64,000 bases of DNA from Bacteroidales bacterium (GTDB taxonomy: Bacteria > Bacteroidota > Bacteroidia > Bacteroidales > UBA932), in the NCBI GenBank assembly GCA_015060245.1, contig SUYU01000004.1, forward strand, positions 81,658 through 145,657, given 5' to 3'. A program made the translations under genes and the position numbers. Each line of letters starts with the position of its first letter. Within the stretch, counting starts at the first letter, position 1. The notes beneath the pieces were generated by a model. The model did not search any database, was not told the origin of the DNA, and saw nothing but the letters and a program-made list of their open reading frames with translations. This document shows positions 44,756-53,491 of this stretch, piece after piece.

Positions 44756-45307
44756 TTAATGGCAGCCGCCGCAACCGCATGATGAGCAGTCACCTGCAGA
44801 TGAGCATCCGCCGCCGCATGAACTTACCTTCTCATTGAAAAGGCCGTTTGTAAGTTCAGTCTCGGTAGCCTCCCTGATCTCTTCAACCTTACCTGAGAAG
44901 TGAAGTGATGCACCTGCAAGAGGGTGGTTGAAGTTCATTACGATTGTATTCTCCTTGACCTCGTCAATTGCTCCCTGAAGTCGGTTGCCCTCAGAATCCA
45001 TCATAGGAAGAACGTTGCCTACAAAAAGGACATTCTCCTGGATTTTGCCGTCAATCTCAAATACAGATTTCGGCAACTCTACAATTGCATCCTCATTAAC
45101 GTTGCCGTATGCGTCTGGAGCGTCAAGTGTAAAGTCAAAAGTATCTCCAACCTTTTTGCCTTTGATGTTCTCCTCAAATTTAGGAAGAAGGTAACCTGTT
45201 CCAAAGATGAACATCATGGGTTTCTCTGCTTTTACAGTCTCAATGATATCGCCGTCAACCTCAAGAGTGTATGAAAGCGATACAACTTTATTCAAATCAA
45301 TTGTCAT
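44756..45307 (-). CDS. SlyD-like FKBP peptidyl-prolyl isomerase
   Basis: 183 residues. The FKBP part has VSLSYTLEVDGDII, FIFGTGYLLPKFEENIKGKKVGD (the insert-in-flap region begins here) and MNFNHPLAGASLHFSGKV, typical of SlyD. The last 22 residues are a metal-binding tail with six Cys and a final His (SSCGGGCSSAGDCSS), where SlyD of E. coli has a His/Cys-rich tail that binds nickel. It acts as a chaperone and prolyl isomerase, possibly with a metal-storage role. Confidence 0.9.
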   Translation of the reverse strand: MTIDLNKVVSLSYTLEVDGDIIETVKAEKPMMFIFGTGYLLPKFEENIKGKKVGDTFDFTLDAPDAYGNVNEDAIVELPKSVFEIDGKIQENVLFVGNVLPMMDSEGNRLQGAIDEVKENTIVMNFNHPLAGASLHFSGKVEEIREATETELTNGLFNEKVSSCGGGCSSAGDCSSCGCGGCH

Positions 45308-45380
45308 AATTTTTTATCCTTTATATTATTATAATTTTCAATTTTTTGGCCGGCCGTTTCAGGCCTTGCCGTTCGGTCTG

Positions 45381-45412
45381 CAAATGTGACTCTATTTTTT
45401 GATTATACCAAA
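45381..45412 (-). promoter_or_regulatory. Possible promoter of the SlyD-like gene
   Basis: Minus strand TTTG, 20 bases, CACATTTG, one mismatch in the -7 box. It lies just after the stop of the nhaC-like gene. Confidence 0.45.
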
Positions 45413-45422
45413 TATCTTGGAA

Positions 45423-46904
45423 CTATTTTTCTCTACCCTTTCTGAATACATTCATTACAGGTTTGCCGAACTGGTATATTTTGTAACCGACAACTGCAAA
45501 AAGAATTGAAACTATAGGGGAGAGATAGTTGAAGAAGCAGTATGGCAAATATGTAAGTGTTGGAACGCCCAGCACGCTTGACTGCACAACTCCGCATGTG
45601 TTCCATGGAATTAGAACAGATGTAACGGTAGCCGAGTCTTCAAGTGAACGGCTCAACAGGCGTGCCTCGTATCCATTCTCCTTATATACCTGTGAAAACA
45701 TCTTTCCGGGTATCAATATTGACATGTACTGGTCTGAAATAACGATATTGCAGAAAATGCAGGTTCCGATTGTTGATGATACAAGGCTTGCTGCGCTCTT
45801 CATTGCTCCGGCAATCTTCTGGGTAACTGCGTTAATGTAACCGGCTGACTCCATTACACCACCAAAAGCCACAACGCAGAGAATGAGCCAGATTGTTGTC
45901 ATCATGCCACCCATTCCATTTGTGGATGCCAATCCGTTGAGTATCTCATTTCCTGTCTCTATATCGACATGTGATGAGAGCATTTTCATTGGAACGTAAA
46001 TGTATCTCATGGGGTCGCCCTCGGCGTATGGTGATATCTGGTTTATGATATCAGGCTGTGCAAACATTGCCACTGCAGTTGCAACAACTGCAGAAAGAAA
46101 TAGTGTGATGAATGGCGACAATTTCTTGAAAATCAAGAAAATTGTAAAGCATGGAATCAGAAGCAGCCAAAGGGAGATGTTGTAGGTGCTTGCGATTTCG
46201 GCACACTGCTCCTCCACGTCAAGAACAGCATTTGTAGGGATGAAAAATCCGGCTATGCCAAATATTATGGCAACAATAAGAAATGAGGGTAAATTTGTCA
46301 GTGCCATATATTTGATATGTTTGTAAAGATCCACTCCGGAGATGCTTGCAGCCAGGTTTGTGGTATCAGAGAGTGGCGAGAGTTTGTCTCCAAGGTATGC
46401 TCCTGAAATAATCGCTCCCGCAAGCCACCCTGTATGGAATCCGAGTATCTCTCCGGTACTTATCATTGCTACTCCAATTGTTCCTATTGTGGTCCAGGAA
46501 CTGCCGGCCATCAAAGATATAACTCCGGTAAAGAGAAATACAATGAGCAGAAAAATTGAAGGGTTTATGATTTTCAGTCCGTAATAAATAAGTGTAGGCA
46601 CTACACCGGATTGTATCCACGATGCTGTGAGGGCACCAATCATAAGAAGTATGAAAATTGCACCTCCTGTATTGGAGAGATTCTTGAGTATACCCTCTTC
46701 AATCTTCTCCCATGGAATCTTCAAATGGAAGATTGCAACAAGCGCTCCTATTATGGCTGCTGTTACAAGAGCCACTTGTGAGGGGCCTGAAGTGAGGTCA
46801 TCCTGAAAGAGATATACTCCAACGGCCATCATAATTATCAACAGCACTACGGGCAGCAGTGCAAGAAATAGGGTAGGTTCTTTTGAGACTTTTTCCTTAT
46901 TCAT
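45423..46904 (-). CDS. nhaC: NhaC-type Na+/H+ antiporter
   Basis: 493 residues, about 11-12 membrane segments. SGAYLGDKLSPLSDTTNLAASISGVDLYKHI is the hallmark of the NhaC family, and LMAGSSWTTIGTIGVAMI and IGTCIFCNIVISDQYMSILIPGKMF are further conserved blocks. It exchanges Na+ for H+ at the inner membrane, or a related pair such as malate/lactate in close relatives. It lies 10 bases after the PmbA stop. Confidence 0.9.
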   Translation of the reverse strand: MNKEKVSKEPTLFLALLPVVLLIIMMAVGVYLFQDDLTSGPSQVALVTAAIIGALVAIFHLKIPWEKIEEGILKNLSNTGGAIFILLMIGALTASWIQSGVVPTLIYYGLKIINPSIFLLIVFLFTGVISLMAGSSWTTIGTIGVAMISTGEILGFHTGWLAGAIISGAYLGDKLSPLSDTTNLAASISGVDLYKHIKYMALTNLPSFLIVAIIFGIAGFFIPTNAVLDVEEQCAEIASTYNISLWLLLIPCFTIFLIFKKLSPFITLFLSAVVATAVAMFAQPDIINQISPYAEGDPMRYIYVPMKMLSSHVDIETGNEILNGLASTNGMGGMMTTIWLILCVVAFGGVMESAGYINAVTQKIAGAMKSAASLVSSTIGTCIFCNIVISDQYMSILIPGKMFSQVYKENGYEARLLSRSLEDSATVTSVLIPWNTCGVVQSSVLGVPTLTYLPYCFFNYLSPIVSILFAVVGYKIYQFGKPVMNVFRKGREK

Positions 46905-46914
46905 ATCTGTAATC

Positions 46915-48267
46915 CTATAATCCTGTAAAATCTACATCTTCAAATGCAAGTGACGGAATCTGCCATCTTGTTGCACTCCTGGCATCGTTTCCGGTAAAAA
47001 TGAGGTTGTTCCACAACTGGATAATGTTTCCGGTTATGTTCATCTCCCTTATAGGGTGTAAAATTGCACCATCTTTTATGAAGAATCCCTCAACACCGTA
47101 GGAGAAGTCTCCGGTGGTTGTGTTGCAGTTTCCCCCGTTGAAGCCAGTTACAAGTATTCCGGTATCAATGATTTTTATCATTTCATTCAGCGACAGACTC
47201 TTGTGTTCATCCTTGTATGCTGCTGACGAAAATTTTGGTACCGACGGCCCCTCTATTGTAGCGGCCACACCCAATTTATTGGCGTAGTAACTGTTTATGA
47301 AGTAAGTGTTTATTTTTCCATTTTCAATGATTGCCATGTTCCGGGTGGCTATACCCTCACCGTCGAAATATCTCGAACCGCTCATGCCATACTCATGGGG
47401 AGTGTCAATTAGGTTCATCTTCTCTGAAAAGACCCTTTCGCCCAGTTTGTTTAGAAGGAAAGAGTTTTTTTGCTGGATATTATCGCCACCCAATGCTGTA
47501 ATTATTGGAGAGATAAGCCTGCTTGAACATATATTCTCAACAATCATACGGTACTTGCCGCTTTTCATCTTTTTGGGGTTGAGTTTGGCAAGTGCCCTTT
47601 CAAGGGCTATATTGCCGCATCCTTCAATCTCAAGATTGTTGAACTTAAGGGTATTTTCGTACCACCATCCCTCAGGACGGGCATCGCCCCGCCCTTTAAC
47701 TGAACACTCTGAACTCACGGTAAATCCGCTCAATAGCGACTCTCCCTCAAAGCCTTGTGAATCAATCATATATTGGTAGTCGAGATAATCTCCGTACTCG
47801 CTGTTTGATGATATGAGTTTATTGCTTTTGCCTTGAGTCTGCTCATACACCATGAAGGCAATCTCCCTCTTTTTCTGGGAGTCAATTTCAAGAAAAGTGG
47901 GGTCAAACTGTCCGAGGTCATCGCCTTTCCCTTTGTAGTAGAGGGAACCGTCGGGAAGAGTGCGGCACTTGTCCTCTGCAAGCAGGGTAGTGGCTGCAAT
48001 TGCCTCTTTAATGAAGTGCTCAAGTTCTCCCTTTTCCATTCTGTTTGTTGAAAAGGCGCCATAGCGGCCCTTTGCATATATCTGGATATAAAGTGAGCGG
48101 TCATTGGCCATATGCAGCCTGTCAAGTTTGCCGTCAAGTACGGCAAATGCGTTCTGGATACCCATATTCAAGGATATGCGTACTGCGCCTGCGCCGTTGG
48201 CAAGAGCAGCGTCAAGGGCATATCTTGCGGTTTCAATCTCTTCTCTGTTTTGCAGGTATCTATTCAT
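46915..48267 (-). CDS. PmbA/TldE-like metalloprotease partner
   Basis: The track's TTG start (48282) is replaced by the ATG at 48267 (MNRYLQ), which has GGAGG 8 bases upstream and sits next to the tldD stop (8-base overlap). 450 residues of the TldD/PmbA fold: FSYGVEGFFIKDGAILHPIREMNITGN at the end matches the family. It lacks the HExxxH zinc motif found in TldD, as TldE does. TldD and TldE form a heterodimer that degrades unstructured peptides and matures some RiPPs. Confidence 0.9.
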   Translation of the reverse strand: MNRYLQNREEIETARYALDAALANGAGAVRISLNMGIQNAFAVLDGKLDRLHMANDRSLYIQIYAKGRYGAFSTNRMEKGELEHFIKEAIAATTLLAEDKCRTLPDGSLYYKGKGDDLGQFDPTFLEIDSQKKREIAFMVYEQTQGKSNKLISSNSEYGDYLDYQYMIDSQGFEGESLLSGFTVSSECSVKGRGDARPEGWWYENTLKFNNLEIEGCGNIALERALAKLNPKKMKSGKYRMIVENICSSRLISPIITALGGDNIQQKNSFLLNKLGERVFSEKMNLIDTPHEYGMSGSRYFDGEGIATRNMAIIENGKINTYFINSYYANKLGVAATIEGPSVPKFSSAAYKDEHKSLSLNEMIKIIDTGILVTGFNGGNCNTTTGDFSYGVEGFFIKDGAILHPIREMNITGNIIQLWNNLIFTGNDARSATRWQIPSLAFEDVDFTGL

Positions 48268-49684
48268 TTGTACATCCTCCAACTGTAAGTTTGTTTACCA
48301 GCACACTTGGCATTCCGCAGGAGACTGCGCAATACTGCTCCTTGCCGCAGGTCCAGGTGCTGTTGTCAATCCTGTTGTTGTTTGCAACGGCTGTGATCTC
48401 CTTAAGTGCCTGCGGGCCGTTTCCTATGATGTTTATGTCCTTAATTGGCTGTGTGAGTTTTCCGTTCTCAATCAGGTAGCCGCTCTTTACGAAGAATGTG
48501 AAATCTCCTGCTCCAATCTGAACCTGTCCATTGGTAAAATTATCGGCATAGATTCCATATTTTACCGAAGCAATGATATCCTCCTCCGGTATATTGCCTC
48601 CATCCATATATGTTGCCCTCATCCTCGGTATAGGTATATATCTGAATGACTCACGACGGCCGTTGCCGGTAGGGGCAGTATTGTAATATTTTGCACTTAT
48701 GCGGTCGTGCAGGTATGAGTTGAGTATTCCATCCTTTATAAGGTATGTCTTCTGGCCGGGAACACCCTCATCATCGTAGTTTACAGCGCCTCTGTTGGCC
48801 GAAATTGTTCCGTCATCAATGATGTTTATGCTTTTGTCGCACACCTGCTTGCCCATCTTGTCACAGAATATTGAGGTCTGTTTTCTATTGAAATCGGCTT
48901 CAAAAGCGTGTCCTACTGCTTCATGAAGAAGAATTCCCGAACTTCCGCTGCCCATGACCACGGGCATTACTCCTCCCTTTGGCTGTTTAGCCTTGAAAAG
49001 GAATGAGGTCTTTTCAATTGCCTCTTTGGCAAGAGCCTCTATGAGCATATCGTCTATTAGTTCAAAACCCATTCTGAAACTGCGAGATGCACTGCCGTTC
49101 TCAAGTTTTCCGTTCTCCTCCATCACGCAACTGCAAATTACCGAAACCATAGGACGCAAATCGGCGAATGTTTCGCCCAAAGAGTTGAAAAAGAGTATTT
49201 TGGTAAGTGAATCAGAAATCCTGGCGCTTACCTTTATAACCCTGTTGTCGAGTCCAAAGGCAATCTCATCCAATTTGTATAGATAGGGAATCTTGTCTGT
49301 TACCAGGGTTTCATCCCATCCCTTTGCAATAGGGTAGAAGTTGTTGCCCCGGAGCATTGTCACATTCTCCGGAACATTATATCTGGTACGGCTTCCTGTG
49401 GCAATTTTTGCTGCTGTACGTGCCGCTTCAATCATTTTGGGCATAGTGGTGATTTCGGAGTAGGCATAACCGGTCTGGTCACCGCTAATGACTCTTATTC
49501 CAACACCGTAATCTATATGTGAACCCACTGCATTTACCTGTTTGTCACGCAGTGCAAGTTCGTTGGCAATGGAGTGCTCAAAGTAGAGGTCGGCATAATC
49601 GCCTCCCTCTTCAAGCGCTATGTTTATGAGTTTTTTCAGATCCTCTTGTGTAACTCCAAATAAATTGAGGTAACTGTTGTACAT
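48260..49684 (-). CDS. tldD: TldD-like zinc metalloprotease
   Basis: 474 residues. The zinc motif HEAVGH is at 254-259 (LLHEAVGHAFEADF), and FTFFVKSGYLIENGKLTQPI closes the domain together with the GGCTNE C-terminus. It is the catalytic partner of the next gene product. The overlap of the two genes supports production in equal amounts. It follows the M14 peptidase gene by 43 bases, so a longer peptidase operon is possible. Confidence 0.93.
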   Translation of the reverse strand: MYNSYLNLFGVTQEDLKKLINIALEEGGDYADLYFEHSIANELALRDKQVNAVGSHIDYGVGIRVISGDQTGYAYSEITTMPKMIEAARTAAKIATGSRTRYNVPENVTMLRGNNFYPIAKGWDETLVTDKIPYLYKLDEIAFGLDNRVIKVSARISDSLTKILFFNSLGETFADLRPMVSVICSCVMEENGKLENGSASRSFRMGFELIDDMLIEALAKEAIEKTSFLFKAKQPKGGVMPVVMGSGSSGILLHEAVGHAFEADFNRKQTSIFCDKMGKQVCDKSINIIDDGTISANRGAVNYDDEGVPGQKTYLIKDGILNSYLHDRISAKYYNTAPTGNGRRESFRYIPIPRMRATYMDGGNIPEEDIIASVKYGIYADNFTNGQVQIGAGDFTFFVKSGYLIENGKLTQPIKDINIIGNGPQALKEITAVANNNRIDNSTWTCGKEQYCAVSCGMPSVLVNKLTVGGCTNE

Positions 49685-49727
49685 TGTTCTCTATCTAAAA
49701 TATTTCAAGTGATATATAGGTTACCCT

Positions 49728-51368
49728 CTATTTTCTTTTGAAGAGGATCATATCGGCCTTGTCACCTTTCCCAGTGGCATAATAGGTGTATGTGAACTTG
49801 CCGTCTGCCTCCTGATGGTGAGTGCCGAGCAATACCCACTCATTTATGCCTTCAGGGCTTATTTTCTCGGCAGTGCCTGCATTCCATTTGTAAACCTCAT
49901 ACTCTCCGGCTGGAAGGTTCTTTACCCTATATTTGACGGTAGCGCCATTCTTTTGTGCAAGAAGATATGATTTGCCGAAATAGATATGCTTCTGGTCTTT
50001 GGCCTTTGAAAAACCTTTGCCGCCTTTCTCCTCTACAAGAATTCTTTCAAAAGATGGAGTCTGAAGATAATCGCCCACTGCATAAACACTGTTCATTGCC
50101 TGGCTTCTGAGGTTTTCAAGAGATACCCATTCTCCCTCTGGCTTGTTGTTGTAGAATGTGTAAGGGGTCTCAAAGGTAATTGCAACGGTCTTGCCATTGA
50201 AATTGTCCCAGAACCAACCCTCAACATACCTTGACGCATGTTTGGAGAATTTGAGGTCATCTTTGCGGAAGTACGGGTTGTCGTTTATAGTAAGGTTGCA
50301 CAGCAACATGAGTTTTTTGTAGTATTCGTCTGAGGTGCTCTCTGCGCTGTGTACCCAGTATGTTACCTGGTCAAGGCTTTGTGAGTGCATGTTTAGCACA
50401 AGGTCAAGCGGTTTTTCTGCAGTTACCTTCTTGAGAAAGCCCAGAATGTTCTTTACCTCCTGCGCTGTAACAGAGTCTGGAGAGTTGTAATTGACCTCAA
50501 GGTTGATTCCATTGGTATTTGAACGGGATCTGCCCTCCTGGACGCCGTCGGGATTGGTAAAAGGAAGTATATAGAATATTGTGTTGTTCCTCAAATCCTG
50601 GGCATATCTGCTCTCCCCGGTGATTGTCTCAATCATCTGGTCAAGGTGCCAACTGCCCGGGGTCTCGCTTGTATGGATTCTGCCGTGTATGTAGACCCTT
50701 TTCTTTCCTTTATTATCCTTTTCACTGTTGGTGACGGTCAATAGGGGCATTACCCTGCCATTCTCGCTCTTGCCTATTGAACTTACCTCCACACACTCTC
50801 TCTTGCTCCACTCCTGAATGCGGCTATGAAGGTAACTCTCGGTGTACGGAATAAAATAGGCAATGTAAACCGAGTCAGACTCATATTTTTTTCTGATACG
50901 GCCATCCAAGGAGCACTCCTGCTTGCTGAATCTAACATAATCCTTGCCATTGTATGAGTAGAAGGGCCTTCTGGCGTCTGAGTTGTGCATATCAAGTATA
51001 ACCTCTGTATTCTTGACTCCTGTCATAAGGAAATGGTACCATCTGGCACTTGGCTGCAGTTGTGGGTTTGCAGGATTTTCCGGGTCAAATTTTGAGTACA
51101 CGTCGTATGAGTACATCTCATGTGTAGGCTGCATCTGGGCCGATACAACGGCTATATCCCTCAAACTCACACTGTCAAGTGAGCCTGATTCAAAATTGTT
51201 GAAGAACTTTATCCGGCATTTGGCAGCCTTGTCGTTGTACTTTACTCTATTGTTATGGTAATTCTCATTTTTTCCTGACAGCAACAACTCCGTAACCTGA
51301 TTCTGTGCGTAAGCCGCTGTACTCAATATTGCAGCAACTGCTGCCCCAATTATAAACTTTGCTTTCAT
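49728..51368 (-). CDS. M14-family zinc carboxypeptidase
   Basis: 546 residues with a signal peptide (MKAKFIIGAAVAAILSTAAYAQ). N-terminal beta domain, then the M14 catalytic domain: VYIHGRIHTSETPGSWHLDQM (HxxE zinc ligands), ILPFTNPDGVQEGRSRSNTNGINLEVNYN, LVLNMHSQSL with the third ligand, and AITFETPYTFYNN near the catalytic Glu. It should remove C-terminal residues from peptides in the periplasm. The C-terminal part is a beta domain without known function. It is 57 bases after the TIGR02757 gene. Confidence 0.9.
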   Translation of the reverse strand: MKAKFIIGAAVAAILSTAAYAQNQVTELLLSGKNENYHNNRVKYNDKAAKCRIKFFNNFESGSLDSVSLRDIAVVSAQMQPTHEMYSYDVYSKFDPENPANPQLQPSARWYHFLMTGVKNTEVILDMHNSDARRPFYSYNGKDYVRFSKQECSLDGRIRKKYESDSVYIAYFIPYTESYLHSRIQEWSKRECVEVSSIGKSENGRVMPLLTVTNSEKDNKGKKRVYIHGRIHTSETPGSWHLDQMIETITGESRYAQDLRNNTIFYILPFTNPDGVQEGRSRSNTNGINLEVNYNSPDSVTAQEVKNILGFLKKVTAEKPLDLVLNMHSQSLDQVTYWVHSAESTSDEYYKKLMLLCNLTINDNPYFRKDDLKFSKHASRYVEGWFWDNFNGKTVAITFETPYTFYNNKPEGEWVSLENLRSQAMNSVYAVGDYLQTPSFERILVEEKGGKGFSKAKDQKHIYFGKSYLLAQKNGATVKYRVKNLPAGEYEVYKWNAGTAEKISPEGINEWVLLGTHHQEADGKFTYTYYATGKGDKADMILFKRK

Positions 51369-51425
51369 ATACTTTTTATCTGTTTTTTGTCTGCTGTAAT
51401 CTCAATTTCCAAATTCTTTATCTTC

Positions 51426-52208
51426 TCACTTTTGCTTTTCCTTAAGTTTTGTGGCGGCATATGCAAAGAGTGCAAAATCTCCCTTGCATGGATCTTCGGG
51501 GAAAATGGTTTTAAGGAAATCCGTAATCTCTTGCGCAGTGGTAAAATCGGCACTTTTGCGCTCTGTAATACCAAGGTTTGTTGCGCTCCTGTGTACATGA
51601 ACATCAAGAGGAATGACCAGTTCTGAGGGTGAGGTGTTTTTCCACAGACCCAAATCAACAATGCCGTCATTTCTCACCATCCACCGGCGAAACATGTGAA
51701 TCTTCTTGTTGGCGGCCTTGGGATTGCTCTTCTGTGAGAATATCTCAACTCTTATCCTGTCGGCATCAAGTGTTTCAAGAGTCTCACTGCTGCTGTAGAA
51801 CTCTTTAAGATTTGAGCATATCATGGCAAACTCGCTCCATTTGATTGTTCTGTGGAGACTTGCACCATCATTCCTGTATTTTCCGGCCATCACATAACGG
51901 TAAGGCTGCCAATCCATCTCATCAAATGCCCTTTTGCAGTCCCTTATAATCATATCCCTTCTTCCCCAGGCAAGATGCGCTGCTATCACTCCAGCAATCT
52001 CAACATCCTTGAGTGATGGAACAAATCCAACGGTCCAATCTTCAGAACCGCAACCTGCCCGGCGACCCAAGCCGGAAATGCCGTGCTTACCCTGCATCAG
52101 ACGTGCAAAATGCTTGGGGAAGATTATGGGATCTCCCTCAAACCAGCGTTCGCTGTTGTATTGGTTGCTCAATTCAATGAGTTGGTTTATAGAATCTTGT
52201 GCAATCAT
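51426..52208 (-). CDS. TIGR02757-family protein
   Basis: 260 residues. FVPSLKDVEIAGVIAAHLAWGRR and RRWMVRNDGIVDLGLWK, with LVIPLDVHVHRSATNLGI, match the TIGR02757 (DUF2400) family of the HhH-GPD DNA-glycosylase superfamily, seen mostly in Bacteroidota. LDVH is at the place of the glycosylase Asp. Its role is not known; DNA repair is a guess from the fold. Confidence 0.85.
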   Translation of the reverse strand: MIAQDSINQLIELSNQYNSERWFEGDPIIFPKHFARLMQGKHGISGLGRRAGCGSEDWTVGFVPSLKDVEIAGVIAAHLAWGRRDMIIRDCKRAFDEMDWQPYRYVMAGKYRNDGASLHRTIKWSEFAMICSNLKEFYSSSETLETLDADRIRVEIFSQKSNPKAANKKIHMFRRWMVRNDGIVDLGLWKNTSPSELVIPLDVHVHRSATNLGITERKSADFTTAQEITDFLKTIFPEDPCKGDFALFAYAATKLKEKQK

Positions 52209-52232
52209 TGAATGATTTTATTCATTAACCTA

Positions 52233-52263
52233 CAAAACTACAAAAAACATAGGTATTTTGAAA
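52233..52263 (-). promoter_or_regulatory. Promoter of TIGR02757 gene
   Basis: Minus strand TTTC, 19 bases, TAGTTTTG: one mismatch to the Bacteroidota consensus. The -7 box is about 25 bases before the ATG. Confidence 0.65.
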
Positions 52264-52298
52264 GTATAAGAGAGTATACCTGTTGGGCTGGGAATAAA

Positions 52299-52327
52299 AA
52301 AAGACAACCCGTTTGAAGTTGTCTTTT
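52299..52327 (-). terminator. Terminator after L31 gene
   Basis: AAAAGACAAC / GTTGTCTTTT pair (10 bp, 9-base loop) and extend into a T run on the minus strand. It lies 20 bases after the rpmE2 stop and before the next promoter. Confidence 0.88.
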
Positions 52328-52347
52328 CCTTATATAATCCCGACAGA

Positions 52348-52593
52348 TTATTTTCTTTTGTAACGTTGGTAAAATTTATCAACTCTACCTGCAGTGTCAA
52401 CCAATTTCATCTTACCAGTATAGAATGGGTGAGATGTGTTTGAAATCTCCAATTTAACCAATGGATAAGTTACACCATCAATCTCAATTGTCTCTTTTGA
52501 GTTAACACAAGAACGTGTAATGAATACTGTCTCGTTTGACATATCCTTGAAAGCCACTAGGCGATAACTTTCGGGATGAATACCTTTTTTCAT
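52348..52593 (-). CDS. rpmE2: 50S ribosomal protein L31 type B
   Basis: 81 residues. MKKGIHPESYRLVAFKDMSN and the SHPFYTGKMKLVDTAGRVDKFYQRY block are typical. It is the type B, zinc-free form: the CxxC motif of type A is missing and only one Cys (SCVNSK) is present. It has its own promoter and terminator, so it is transcribed alone. Confidence 0.96.
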   Translation of the reverse strand: MKKGIHPESYRLVAFKDMSNETVFITRSCVNSKETIEIDGVTYPLVKLEISNTSHPFYTGKMKLVDTAGRVDKFYQRYKRK

Positions 52594-52633
52594 AATATTA
52601 ATACTATTTCTGTTATTGTAAATTTACGGGGTG

Positions 52634-52664
52634 CAAATGTAGCAATTTATTTTGACCCGGCAAA
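52634..52664 (-). promoter_or_regulatory. Promoter of rpmE2
   Basis: Minus strand TTTG, 19 bases, TACATTTG: an exact match to the Bacteroidota consensus. The -7 box is about 40 bases before the ATG. Confidence 0.85.
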
Positions 52665-52713
52665 TAGTTTTGCGATTTTTATCTTCACTTTCTGCAATTT
52701 ACATTTGGAAAAA

Positions 52714-53466
52714 CTACTCCCTGCTGCTTATCTTGCCAAGAAGTTTAAGAATTTCGAGATAGAGCCATACAAGTGTTACCATAAGACCAAATGCACCGTA
52801 CCACTCCATCTGCTTTGGTGCTCCCATTGCTGATGCCTGCTCAATGAAATTGAAATCCATTATCAGGCTGAATGCAGCAACTCCAGTGATGATTACGCTT
52901 ATTCCTATGCTCAATGGTGAACTGTCATGAAGGATTGAAACATCCACACCAAACAAAGAGAGCAGCATGCTACCCAAATAGAATATGCAAATTGTTATCA
53001 ATGAGGTTGTTATAACTTTTGCAAATGTGCCGTTTACCTTTATGAGTCCTGTCCTGTATATTGCAAACATCACTAATGCGCACAATAGTGTAAGGATTAC
53101 CGCATTTGAAACAATATTTGGGGCAGTCTCGGCAAATGCCGAATTGTATACCGCAGATACCGCACCAAGTACAAGACCTTCTGCCGCCGCATAAATGGGA
53201 GAGAGGAATGGTGCTGTATTAGGTTTGAAACTTATGATCATTGCTGTAATGAAACCAACGATCATGCCACCCCACATCCAACCTGATATTGAAGCGGGAT
53301 TAATGGCCTCATAGAAAATTTTCCAGGTGTATGCACCTGCTGCTATGACCATAAGCAAAAGAAGAAAGGCCTTGGTCATTGTTCCTTTGACTGTCATTAC
53401 GCCGCTCTGTGTAAAAGTTGCGGCGTTCTTTCTGAAAATAGTATCGTTCAATACCGGATTCGCCAT
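52714..53466 (-). CDS. Bax inhibitor-1/YccA-like membrane protein
   Basis: 250 residues, seven hydrophobic segments. The order of segments and the GMIVGFITAMIISFKP and APFLSPIYAAAEGLVLGAVS blocks match the large-subgroup YccA/BI-1 family with an N-terminal cytoplasmic extension. Such proteins may leak calcium or protons, or bind FtsH; the function in this group is not known. It is 25 bases after the NamZ-like gene. Confidence 0.85.
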   Translation of the reverse strand: MANPVLNDTIFRKNAATFTQSGVMTVKGTMTKAFLLLLMVIAAGAYTWKIFYEAINPASISGWMWGGMIVGFITAMIISFKPNTAPFLSPIYAAAEGLVLGAVSAVYNSAFAETAPNIVSNAVILTLLCALVMFAIYRTGLIKVNGTFAKVITTSLITICIFYLGSMLLSLFGVDVSILHDSSPLSIGISVIITGVAAFSLIMDFNFIEQASAMGAPKQMEWYGAFGLMVTLVWLYLEILKLLGKISSRE

Positions 53467-53491
53467 ATCTTTTAAAATTTAAATGTTGATT

